Assembly: GCF_027744825.2 (NCBI RefSeq)
Contig: NC_071349.1
Location: forward strand, 19,406,501 to 19,470,500
DNA: 64,000 nt
Direction of reading: 5' to 3'
Origin: Synchiropus splendidus
Lineage: Eukaryota; Chordata; Actinopteri; Syngnathiformes; Callionymidae
In this document: positions 10,544-21,900 of the stretch, in pieces
Layout of the letters: each line of letters begins with the position of its first letter
How positions within the stretch are numbered: position 1 is the first letter of the stretch
Notes under the pieces: model-generated
Seen by the model: the letters and a program-made list of their open reading frames with translations, nothing else
Database searches by the model: none
What the model was told of the DNA's origin: nothing
Made by a program: the position numbers and the translations under genes

Positions 10544-13500
10544 CTACTCGAGGCTGATCTGTTCTCCGTACAGCGTGATCATTAGAATGATGACGAATCC
10601 CGTCAGCATGCCGGCGTTCTGGATCAGGAAGAGGACGATTTTGCCAGACATCTTCTTTTCTCCTCTGGCTATGTTGTCCAGCTCTGGAAACTGAATCCAT
10701 CAAGACAATATTAACAGATTTCTGTTTGGTGTCTTAGTTGAGCAGTGAACATGTGCGCTGGACCTCACCATGTCTGCGAGTGAGATGTAAAGGAACATCC
10801 CTCCAGCGATGCCGAAGATCGGGTTGGGAGCAAAGTTACTTCCGATCAGGATTCCAAAGACCAGGCCAATGTAGCAGGTGAACCCCGACAACAAGTTGAA
10901 CATGACGACCTGCGGGATGCTGAGGCCCGAGTTCAACAGGATCATAAAATCCCCTGCAGAGAACAGAGGAAAGACAAATACAATTTCAAGTATAATAACA
11001 AATCGCAGGAGAGCATGTGTGGGAATGAGCTCACCTAGTTCATGAGGAAACTCCTCGCAAATAATAGCAGTGGAGGTGCTGAAGCCGGCCAAGACGGACA
11101 CGGTGAAGGACGTTCCTATGGCCAGTCCGTCGATGAAGTTGTGCACGGCGTCACTGAGGGTTATCATCCAGGCCAGAGTCTTGATGGTGCTGAGGTCAGG
11201 CCCCTTGCAGCAGGAGAACCGTCCACCCTGACAAAGAGACCGTAAACAAATAAGGATTTTTGTTTCTTTTAAAGTGCAATTGCTGTTCTCATGTAGACTG
11301 GTGGCAGTTTCTGAAGGTCGACTGGAGGCAGTGTAACCTGAGGACAAATGTATTTATGATGTTCAGAAATCTTTATTAAATGTATTTATTTAAGAGAAAA
11401 AAAAACTGTTTAATTTGTTTCCATAAAAAATGATACACTGCCCACTGACTTTTAAAAAAAATGTCCGTAAATATCAAACGTAAAGCAGTCAGCGTTTAGC
11501 TGTTTGAAACTGTCTCACATATTTCTGTTTCTATTCAATATTCATGGTTGGTTGGAAACTGACTTAACAACTTAAATGATCCGTTTTTGGTGTATTTTTT
11601 TCCTCTTGGTTTGCCTGGATTTATGAACGTGCTAAATTTTTCCCCATTGATTTTCATTGGGCAGGCAGAATATAAATGTTTACAATGTTACGGCACACCC
11701 CACACAATTGCAGCGCTGCGATCCACTATCTTTATGTGACTATAGTGATAAAATATGAACAAAACAACACAACCTTTTGAAATAATTTTTTTTTGTTTTC
11801 CGTTCCCAGATAGTTTCGCGTCTATTATGTATGAACACTGTACGTTACTGCCACAAACTGTCCCTTTGGGTCTATTGCACTCTGAATATTTTTAAAACAT
11901 TGATAAAGTACATGGAGGACAAACCTCAATTCACTTAAATTCGTGTCAGGATGAAAGACATCCAAATACTCAACACATTTGCAGCCCAAAAAGAAGAACT
12001 ATTTTCATCTTCTGTTGACTTTATGGTAAAAAAAATGCATTACAAAGGCTTTTTGGCTCTTGTTGTGATATAAACCATTTGTACATTGGCCGTTGCTTAT
12101 CATTGAGGATATTCAAAACATTATGTAACGCTATACATTGCCTCTATTGCAGTGTTTGAGTCATATATCCATTTAACTATTGCGTAGCCTTGGCACACAG
12201 CAAAACTGAGCGCTGGTGACAGACAGCTTGCTGAAGGAGAAACCTGAGAACATGAGCCGCCACAAACCAGCTCTTTATGATCGACGACCAAACAAGGAGT
12301 CTTTGTGCTCCCTGTGGACAATCCTGCATTCAGGAGGCCCCCAAGACTCTGCGCTCTGTCCCCTGCAGAACTCTGCGACTTTATTGATCCCAAACAGGGG
12401 TGTCACGGCTCATCGACCTGGCAATATCTGCGACGTGCAGATCTGCAGACAAGTTCCTGTTGTTGAGTAACCATGAATGATATAGACGCCTTTATAACAG
12501 CCTCCTTAAAGAAAGGATAACACGTGAGACGCCGTGAGGTCCACAGTCTAAAGCGCATCGAGACACATTTTTATCTTCAGGACTTTTGCAGAAAATGGCT
12601 TCAGCTGTCTTCAACGGTGAAGGTTTTTATCTGATCAGATGATCACAACAATTCAGTTTCACTGATACAGTTAGATTTCGCATGAGCGTTTTTTCTTTTC
12701 AAAACAGGGTGGATGTTTGAAAAGATGTGGCCCTCATCATGGCTGCTGTGTCTGTCTGATAACATTGTGTTTTGTGCGATTCTCTATCAGCTCCAGAGGC
12801 TGTTGCCGATAAGTCAGATCAGCAACGGCGCGTGTGAGTGAGGAGCGCACCTGAGGCGGCGGGCTGTTTGGGGGGGCGCTCTCGGGCAGGGGGTTGCTCT
12901 TATCCGCACTGATGGCGTTGACGGAGGTGAGAAGGACGGAGTCCTTGATCATGAGCAGATCTCCGTTCTGGTGAGGCGCGTCCTGGACCTCTGGAGGGCT
13001 CAAGTGGCAGTGCTGGGAAGCAGAGAAGAAACGGGTCAAAGGTCGTGTTGAAGTGGCATGGAGGGACAGGCTGAGGAAGGTCTTGGTGAGAAGAGACGGA
13101 GACAGAGAGGAGAGCGCATGAGGCAGGTGAAGGTGGAGGACATGCAGTCAGGAGTCACATGGTTGGTGGAGGTGGAACGAAACTGAAAAAACTGAAACCA
13201 AATGACACATGAGTCAGTTTTGTTGACATCAACAAACAGGTTCCTCTGAAGCGCTGCAGATGCTGTGCTGACTGATGTTTGGGATCAAGCAGAACAGAGT
13301 CAGAGGCATGTTTGTTCGTCTTTCTCGTCCTCCTCCATCATTCCATGCAAACAAAGCCTCTTGAGCGAGGCGGCCATTTTGTAAACTTCAACCAGACATT
13401 TACAATTGCATTTTGACGCAGAATTTGTTTTGTTTTCAGAGGTGATTTTATTTCATTTATGTCTGTGATTCAATATTATTTTTTCGCCTTAGGAATTTCT

Positions 13501-16500
13501 AATATTTTATATTGAATGGCTCTTCTTGGGAGGAGTCCATTTTCATTTTATAACCGATTTCTAGAGACGATTGATCAAGTGAAAAGGTCCTTCATATAGT
13601 ACGTATTGAACATATTTTGCGTACATATGTGTCACTTTCAAAAATACCTTGTAAAATATGCATAGTTTAATCATCATAGCGCTCCCTGTCATCATCGTAT
13701 TGACGTAACACTTGAATTGAACTGAGTTCCCTTTTGTTACATGTTTTATGATCTTCAACATCTGCCTCTCCATCAAAGATGCCAATGAGATTTCAAATGC
13801 CAAAAACCTCATATTCTGACACCACTAGATGGCACTCTCTGATCTAAGCCAATTCAACAGACGCTCAGAGGGCGCCCCCTACTGACGCTGCTTCATGAAG
13901 CCTCCCAGCCCAACACTGCATGCTACCATCTCAGTGCGAGTGGAAATGAGCTGCTTGGCAGAGATCTGACTTCATCGTGCTTTCCCAGTTATATATGTAA
14001 CGCTTCTGTCGCAGTCCTTTTCTCGTCATTTTCGACCTCTTTGGTCATTGAAGTCGACGTTATTGGAAAGAATACTGAATGCAGGACATGCAGAACTGAT
14101 GAAATAGCAGACCTCTCGGCTCGCAGTCAGTGGTCAGAAGATAGAAAGAGACAGCTTCCTGAGAAGCGTCGCTCACCTCGTCGTCCACCCTCAGCAGCAT
14201 CTTCAACACCCGCTCCACAAAGAAGAGTATGTAGAATCCTCCAAAGACAGCGGCTGAGTTGCCAGCGTAGTTGTCAGCCTCAGGATGGAGCCCCATAGCC
14301 TGCGGAGCAGCAACGTCACACGTGAGTGGCTGGCTGCGAGGCCGCGGCGAGGACTCGGCGGGCCGACCTCCGGGATGAGCTGCAGGACGGCGTTGGAGAA
14401 GAGCGAGCCGATGGCCAGGCCGATGAAGAAGGTCAGCACTTTGGGGAAGTAGGACTTCTTGGTCAGGGGGATGACCAGGAGGCCCAGGAAGGCAGCCAGG
14501 TTGATCACGGTCACGGCCACAAACCCATAGCCCCACACTGGGAAGACAGGCCCGGTTCAGCACGTCATGAGGGAATCGCAGTGCCGCACTTCATATATAT
14601 ATATATATATATATAGCTACTGACACTTTTAGCCAAAGAACTTCTAGACAAATCTTTGACATCCTTTGCCACAGTTTGCGTCATAATTGCAATTATTCTT
14701 TGTTTGTTTGGTTAGCCGAATAAAAAAAATATGCTAACATGCACGATAACAAGGATGAAATATGAATTCCAGAGTGACTATACTATTTTTTCAATCAAAG
14801 ACAGACAATATTTTGAAAAAACAAATCAAGTTTTTTTTTGTATTATGATAAATATAACTCAATAAAAAGTAGTTATTACTCATGGATTTAAACTACTACT
14901 ACTGGCTTGTTACTTTTTTTGTGCATAATTCAGAGAGTCTTTCATATTTAAAAATAATAATAATATAATATGTCAGTGATGTGTCATTTAATTTCCTAAA
15001 ATGAAGTTAAAACATAAAACAGACCTAAAACGTCTGGGGAACATTATAATAAATGATAAACAGCGTGTTATTATTATTAGTAGTATATCAATTTTTACTG
15101 CTTTTCTACAAACTAATTTCCATGGCTGTAATAGTTATGGTTATTATTAATAATAATATTATTATATTACTGCAACAAAATTGTCATATTTTTTAAAAAG
15201 TACAATGTATATTAATGGAAAAACATATTAATACACCTATTAAATTCTGATTAAAAGTGGGGGAAATTCTAATCAAATATAATCACATTTATGTTTTCTG
15301 ATCTGTTCAGCTTTCTTGACATGTAAGTGAATGTCCTCTGTTCTTCTAAACAGAGTGAGGAGGCTGCAGAGAGATAAGGAGCTGATAAATTCATCACATC
15401 TTCCTGAGTCTGAAACTGAAACTCTGGTCTGCAGCTCTCCTCCTCGAGGACAACGCCACGTGTTTGACTTGCTGGGGGGGCCCTGACAAATAAAGCAGGA
15501 GGCGTGATGTGGGAGTGAAGCAACTCACCCATGTAGTCGGCGGGATCGTGGGGGTCGGGGGTGGGGACGTGGGGGCAGGAGGGCAGCAGCACCTGGGTCA
15601 ACACAGCGGGACAGATCCTCCCCAGATGTTCCACCGTCAGCTGACTCACATTACTGAAGTTAAAGTGGGTCAATATCTCCTCGGCCGAGGGACACTGGGG
15701 GGACAGGGAGAGTTCCAGACGTGTGAAGGCTCGGTTAAAGCTGAGACTGTGGTCCAACAACATCGCTGTGAAGTCAGTCAGTTACTTATTCTAGCATAAC
15801 CCCACGAAATTTCTCATGTGTAAAAATCACTTTTAAAGCATCCTCTGAAGAAGTGTCCCCTCACATGACGTCACTCTTGGGTGAGGCTCCGGCTCCAACG
15901 CCTCAGGCGGCGAGGCTCATTGAGTTCGTCCTGCTGCTTTTGCATCTGTCTGTTCTTGGTCCAATATTCCGGTTTTCAACATTTGATATTCTAATTCACA
16001 GCCCTGCTATTTGTCATTCATTCAATGAAAATGAATATGAAAGTGTGACAAACGAGTCAGGAGTGGATCTTCTGTTGACTATTGAACCGTCATGATGAGA
16101 ATCCGCTGCACAACCTGATGTTCCCACGCCTCCCGGACACATGGTCCACGATGGACGTGAGGAGGACGCAGGAGTGGGGTCATCGTGCCTTTGTCCCACA
16201 CACACAGTAAAGACCATCAGGCAGACACAAGCAACAGGGTCAACTTCACCTCGCTGAGTCTTGCAGCTCAGTGTGGAGAGCCATGTCCCGTCAGACAAGG
16301 GTGCAACCCGCTCCCTGGGTAGATGATTCCGGTTGTTACGTCATTTTTGCAAAGTGTTTATCAAAGGCAATCGCAAAAGGAGTTAACTCCCAAGGGTTCA
16401 AATCCACCAGTCGTTTCACCAGCAGTGCATCAGCATTGAAACGCTCACGTGGACTGAAGAAAAGGCTCATTCAGGGTACTTTAACAGGAAAAAGCACTAA

Positions 16501-17501
16501 GTAACATTATTAATTCAGTAGTCATTGGTTTAGTTTTGCATTTTGGGCATTTTGTTTGAAGCAAAAAAGCGAAATAAAATCTAATTTGGCAACATTTTTT
16601 GTTGTGTTCAGAGACAAGAAGAGAGAGAACAGAAATCTGAGCACGACTGGGCCGTGAACTAGGAGGAAGCCCCAGTGCAGACCCAGCGCATGCAGGACGA
16701 GTAGCAAAAACAGATTTACTCTCAAACTTTACAGCTATAAAAATCTTATGTTAAAATACTATCTGAAAAAGGTTGCTATTGCCAACATTTTTCTTTTTCT
16801 TTTTTTTTGCGGGACGTTGTCTCTGTGATGTCTGTAAAGTAAAATTAAGAAATCTGAAATTCTAAATGTAATAATTCATTCCTTAAAAATGTCCCAAACA
16901 CAAAAAGAAAAACAGATGTTGCACCAAAAAAGTTCGGGGAATATATTTTTTTCAATAATAAACTTTATTATTTACAAGCCTTTACTTCTTCTTCTTCCTG
17001 TTATTATTATTATTATAATTATGAGACAAAGAGGAAGAAGTAATTTAGTTCTTTTTGTTATTTATTTGTTTTTAAACACTGACTGAAAACGTATTTTCTA
17101 ACGGTAAACAAAGACGCGGATGCGGCGAAGTTCCAGGCTGTAGCTGGAATAACACCCATTTAACACCACATTTAAGTACAAAAAGTCGTTTGCCATATTG
17201 ATTTAAACAAAAAACAAAAAAACCCACTACAACAGAGCGAGAGTAAAAAGGCGCTTCTGCTTTCAAAGGACTCTTCAAACGGGGCTCTCACCTCCTGGCC
17301 AGCCAGCGGGTTGTCGTCCGTCACGCGCGGCGACCTGCGCTCTGATATCAGCCACAACAAATCTTTCAAGTGCTCCGTGGAAATGGACTGGTTCTGTCCG
17401 TAGAACTGTATAATGTCCTGCAGGAAGCCGTGACCTCGCAGCCCCGCAACGCTCTCAGTGACAAGCAGAGCAAACACACTCAAACTAACAAGGAGACACA
17501 T
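10544..17501 (-). CDS. slc39a8: ZIP8 divalent metal transporter (SLC39A8)
   Basis: ZIP-family importer of Zn, Mn, Fe and Cd at the plasma membrane and endosomes, 451 aa (human ZIP8 is about 460). Coding exons, 5' to 3': 17501-17292, 15694-15529, 14537-14368, 14299-14177, 13012-12851, 11227-11035, 10953-10769, 10690-10544. All have AG/GT borders and matching phases. Residues 1-19 are a signal peptide, and exons 1-2 form the luminal/extracellular domain. Transmembrane helices start near residue 129 ([17 protein letters not shown]), then TM2 and TM3 in exons 3-4. A cytosolic loop (exon 5, HCHLSPP...) follows. TM4 carries [10 protein letters not shown] (306-315) and TM5 carries EEFPHELG (335-342). 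The EE-x-x-HE variant of the metal site is specific to the ZIP8/ZIP14 subgroup. ZIP14 is the main alternative; adjacency to manba, as in human 4q24, and the overall alignment favour ZIP8. Confidence 0.92.
14593..14615. repeat. (TA)n microsatellite in slc39a8 intron 2
   Basis: An uninterrupted TA dinucleotide run of about 23 bp. It lies about 55 bp upstream, in transcript direction, of the acceptor of slc39a8 exon 3, near where the branch point would be expected. Confidence 0.9.
14640..15280. repeat. AT-rich low-complexity intron sequence
   Basis: Interrupted ATT/AAT and poly-T runs within slc39a8 intron 2. No coding potential. Confidence 0.6.
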
Positions 17502-17900
17502 TTTCGCCCTTTAAACGCTGCTTAATAAATTAAAACAAAAACGGCCCAGTTGTCTCTACTCCGCTCACACGCGCAACTTCATATCCTGGGCCCAGTTCCG
17601 CGGCGGTCCATGCTGCTGCTGCTGCTGCGCTGGTTCGATTCCCGGAGTGCAAGCGTCCCGCCGCTGCCGCCGCTGCTGCTGCTCGATATGAGGCGGACTG
17701 GGGTCCAAAGAGCAGACGAACACGCACTCGCACGCTTTTGTACCGACTTTCGCAGCAGGGCTGGAATGCACGTGCACGCGCACCGGGGCAGACACGTGTA
17801 GACGCCGATGTAGTACACACAGAGTCTCGCATCTGCGCGCATGCGCGTCCGCTCCTCTGAACCATTACACCTGGAAGAGCAAACGTTCGAGCGTCGTCTC
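17502..17900 (-). promoter_or_regulatory. slc39a8: slc39a8 CpG-island promoter and 5' UTR
   Basis: A GC- and CpG-dense block lies directly upstream of the slc39a8 ATG at 17501. It includes CAG/CTG-rich low-complexity sequence at 17608-17690. The palindrome GCGCATGCGC at 17837-17846 is a perfect NRF1-type site, common in TATA-less CpG-island promoters. Several open frames here on both strands come from base composition and are not genes. Confidence 0.6.
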
Positions 17901-18776
17901 ATCGCCTCGAGCGGCACCAAGAGGGCGGTATTGAAAAAAAAAAAAACGACATACAGCATACAGAATTAATTAAAGCGCACATCAAAGGGTCCTGCGTCTC
18001 CACGGAGGTTGGCTGAGTCAAGTTTTCCTAGGACACACAAGCCACACCAGAGAAGCGCTCCATCACGTCTGCGTCATGACTCTGACTCATGAGAGGTGGC
18101 ACCACCAAACCCAGGAAACGGCCCATTGAGCCCTCAGCCCAAATGAGAGAAGCCAATAAATACGCGGGTCATACGACCGGAGCTCATCCTTGAGGGGAGC
18201 CACTGAGGGCCCGGGCACAGTCTGCGGTTCCCGTCGCTCCCAAATAAAACCTTGGGACGAGTCTCAGCAAACCCAATTTGCTAATTTTATTTGTCAAAAT
18301 TAAATAAAAAGGGCACATTTTCAGGCAATGAATAACTTCAGAATGTGTTTGGACTGCGGGAGGAAAACGAAGTGCCAGGAATAACCTTCCTTTCCCACAA
18401 TTATTGCCCTACATATACTACATCAACCTAGTTCTACACCGTGTTTACAGTGGCAGCTGGTGAAAAACCATGTCAACAGGCAACAGATTGTCGGGTGCTG
18501 ATTGGATGAATTCCATGTGACCATTTTACATCTGACTGGCCGAGCTGTTGTGCGGAAGGGGAACTTTTCCCAGTGCAGTGTGTTGTAAACAGGCAGCGGT
18601 TCCCTCTGGTTTTGCACTTGAAACCTCCCTGATAGCAATGAGCACAATGGGAAAGCAGGGGGCAGCAGTGAGTTGGAACACACTCACCCAACGCACAGAA
18701 AGTCCAGGGAGAACAGGAAGCTTCTTCAGCAACACGGAGAGTGGCGCATCTGTAGATGAATCCTGGATCCAGCGTT
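17901..18776. other. Spacer between slc39a8 and manba
   Basis: About 0.9 kb from the slc39a8 promoter to the 3' end of manba. I saw no exons here. In mammals NFKB1 lies between these two genes, and no part of it is seen here. Confidence 0.5.
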
Positions 18777-18782
18777 TTTATT
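18777..18782 (-). terminator. manba: Poly(A) signal of manba
   Basis: TTTATT on the plus strand (AATAAA on the minus strand), 120 bp beyond the manba stop codon. It is the first canonical hexamer I found downstream, giving a short 3' UTR of about 140 bp. Confidence 0.55.
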
Positions 18783-18901
18783 TAGTTATTCATGTCAAGT
18801 TCAATTCTTTCTGTAGGGAACAATCTCACATCCTGTTTCAAAAACACAAGTCACAGGAAGTGAAGTCAGCCGTGTGCAAAGTCGCCAGGGCATCTCATGA
18901 C

Positions 18902-21900
18902 TCAGTAGACATCCGCTAAAGAAGTGACCATCAAAGCGTTGGAGAGTTCAGCGACGGTGGTCGGACGCCACGGCGTGAAGGTGACCGTCCGGTTTCTGGA
19001 GAGCAGCAGAAATCCATTGGCGCTGAAGCGGCCGGGGACGTGGCCCACGTCGAGCCAGACGAAGGGAGCGACGGAGGACGAGTGGAGAACCAGGCTGAAT
19101 TCCTTCTTCACCTCCAGAACCTTCACCTGCAGAAGAAAAGGTTCAGTTCACGGATTTCACATCAAGTCATAACCAAGAAAGTACCAAGTCATCGTGTCAG
19201 GAAAACAACGTGGTCTGAAAATGTGGTCATAACTCAAATAACTGAATATACCACGCGCCATTGTTGGTGAATAAAGAACCACCTAAAGTTCGGCTGGCGT
19301 CAACAACTCCTGAGAGAAAGAGAAAGGGACTACGGCCGGCTGATGCCTGCCGCCTGGAGGGGATGGTGTCCCCCATGCAGGGATGCGCACGGCTCAGCAG
19401 AAAGTACAAGTGAGCAGACATCATGTCTTGTTTTTTTTCACTGTTAGTAAGTCAAACAGCAAGTTGTTTTCGTTGACAAGCCTAAACAGAGATGACAGCG
19501 AGAGGCACACATTTACTTTCCAGTCTGTTTTTTTAAACAAACATGGATGCTTGTACATACGTCTGACAAAATACCCCAGCAAAACACCAAGCAAACACAC
19601 ATAAATAAAAAAGGAAAAAGTCATATTCTATCATCTCTTCCTATCAGGTGCCCGTCTAATGTCCGATCTTATTTCTGGTGACTACTAACAGTTGCTGAAC
19701 ACAAACGTCAGGATCACATACTACATTAGTAGGTACATGTATTTATTAAATAGAACTGGATTACTACAAAAAAACTAGAATCTGGAACTGCCCTCGATGA
19801 CTGACCAAAATTAATACAGACTTTTAGCCAAAGTGAACTCAAGTGAAAAGACTAAAGCTAATAAAAGGTGAAATGACAGCTTGAGGCAGAGATCAGGCTA
19901 AAACTAAATGAAGCAGCCAAAAACAACACCAGGTATGTGTCACACATCATCATATTTGGGGCCGACAGCCATCCAGGAGCGGTGGCGGTGCAGGGAGAAC
20001 CCCAGCCAAACCATCTTAGTCAGGTGGTCGTAATGCAGCCACACACTCACCGTTATATTAGGTCTTTGAAGCTGCTGAGCGTCTTTCAGCGAGCAGGGGA
20101 AGTGGTGGTTGGTGGGTCCCTGCTGCTGCCCCCTGCTGTCCTCCAGGTGGAAGGTGACCAAGCAGGTCAAGCGGTTGCAGTTACCGCATCCCGCCAGCAG
20201 GGCGTCGACAGACTGCATGTAGACAGGCACCGCACTTCCTCCAGGAACGAGTAGAGCACCTGAGCTCTGAGTGCACACGGGGTCCTGGCTACTCCAGGAG
20301 AACACTGAGATCTGAGAGACATGGAGGAGAAAAGAAAAGCTTTATTCAGTGAGTGACTCATGTGTCACTGAAGGATAGAAGCACATCATCATCCAGTGTT
20401 GGCAGCTCACCACGGCTCTGAGCCAGAGGTCGTCGCTGAGGTCGGACACGGCGTAAATGAAGAGCTTCTCTTCATCCTCAAAGGCGACCGGAAGAACAGG
20501 GGCAAAGAAGTTTTGGGCAAAATGATGGAGCATTTTCCATTTGCCACCAAATTCTATACAAGGGAGAACAGATGAACCTGGTTTCGATCCTCACTCGTAA
20601 AACCAGACATGACCCACCTAGAGACGACCAGGACGGCGCCTGCCAGATGTCGTTGAGTTGCCAGTAGAGAGCGCCCAAGGTGTGACCTTTGCCATCGATG
20701 ATTTCACTCCGACTACGGCGGTAGAATTCAGTCTGAGCCTTCACACACTGAGCCTGCATCACCTGGGTAAACAAGCAGGGTGGAATCAGACCCCACCTGA
20801 GCAAGTCAGCGGAGGACGAGCGACGTTTACCTGAGTTATGTAGAGAGTGTCTCTGAACTGCCGCAGCGGATCAGTGGAATTCGGCAGGTGAAAGTGAAGC
20901 GCGGCCTGATGCAACATCTGCTGGTTCCCGTCTAAATGGTGCTGACGGTGGGAGGCGAAGCGAGAGTGGTAGCTCCAGTCCTCTGCCTCAGACACCTGCC
21001 ACATTGTTGGAGTCGGAAGTCTCATACAAGCACACGACTCAAGAATTATCTCAGTCATTCAAATCTTCATAATTTAACCAGACAACTAAAAGAAGTTAAC
21101 AATAAATAAAATGAGAGAGAGAGAAAGAGGGAAGCAATAACAGTCCCCAAAATAACTCAAAAATTAACATTAACTACATATATACATATGACCTTTCAAA
21201 AGCTGTAGTTAAACATGATTTTATCATAAACCATAATGATATTATTATTATAAAATAATAATCAATAATAAGGATAGTACTACTAATAATATACAAGGAT
21301 GATGGAGACAACTAATTTCATATTTGGAAAATATGTCTAGAAAATACAAAGAAATCCGTAAAAAGTCATTGGAAAATGTAAATAATTGAGGTTAAAATGA
21401 TGATAAAGCCACAAGTTTGGGCTCACCGGGTTCAGGGTGGAGAACGAAGGCCAAGACTGAAAGCCGTACTCTGAAGCAAATCGAGTTCTGGGGAAGGTGG
21501 TCCAGTCCCAGCAGTCTGCAGTGTAGCTGTAAAAATGTGTGTCACCGTAGAGGGGGTCGTACGGGTTGGAGGCCACCCAGCCCTCCTGCTCGGACTCCAA
21601 CCCATTGGTCGGACTGGAGACCAGAAACGGTCGACTTGGGTCGTCCTGCGGGACGAGCGAGTCGTCTGTGAGACCGCAGGGCTTGGGTGTCCATGAGGCC
21701 GCAACACGCTCACCTGCAGGACGATCTCTCGAACGTGGTGGACGTACAGGGACACGTAGTCTTTGATGTAGACGTCCCGCTCAGACACAGGGATGTCGAA
21801 CCAGTCCGTGGCGAGGGCGGCTTCGTTTTCATTGTTGCCGCTCCAGACAATGATGGACGGATGAGACTTCAGACGGCGGACCTGAAGACCAGACTCTTAC

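Noticed and set aside
17530..17959. Overlapping 80-126 codon frames in the CpG block upstream of slc39a8
   Set aside because: They occur on both strands and in several frames, are Ala/Arg/Gln/Ser-rich, and reflect CpG-island composition and a CTG-rich run.
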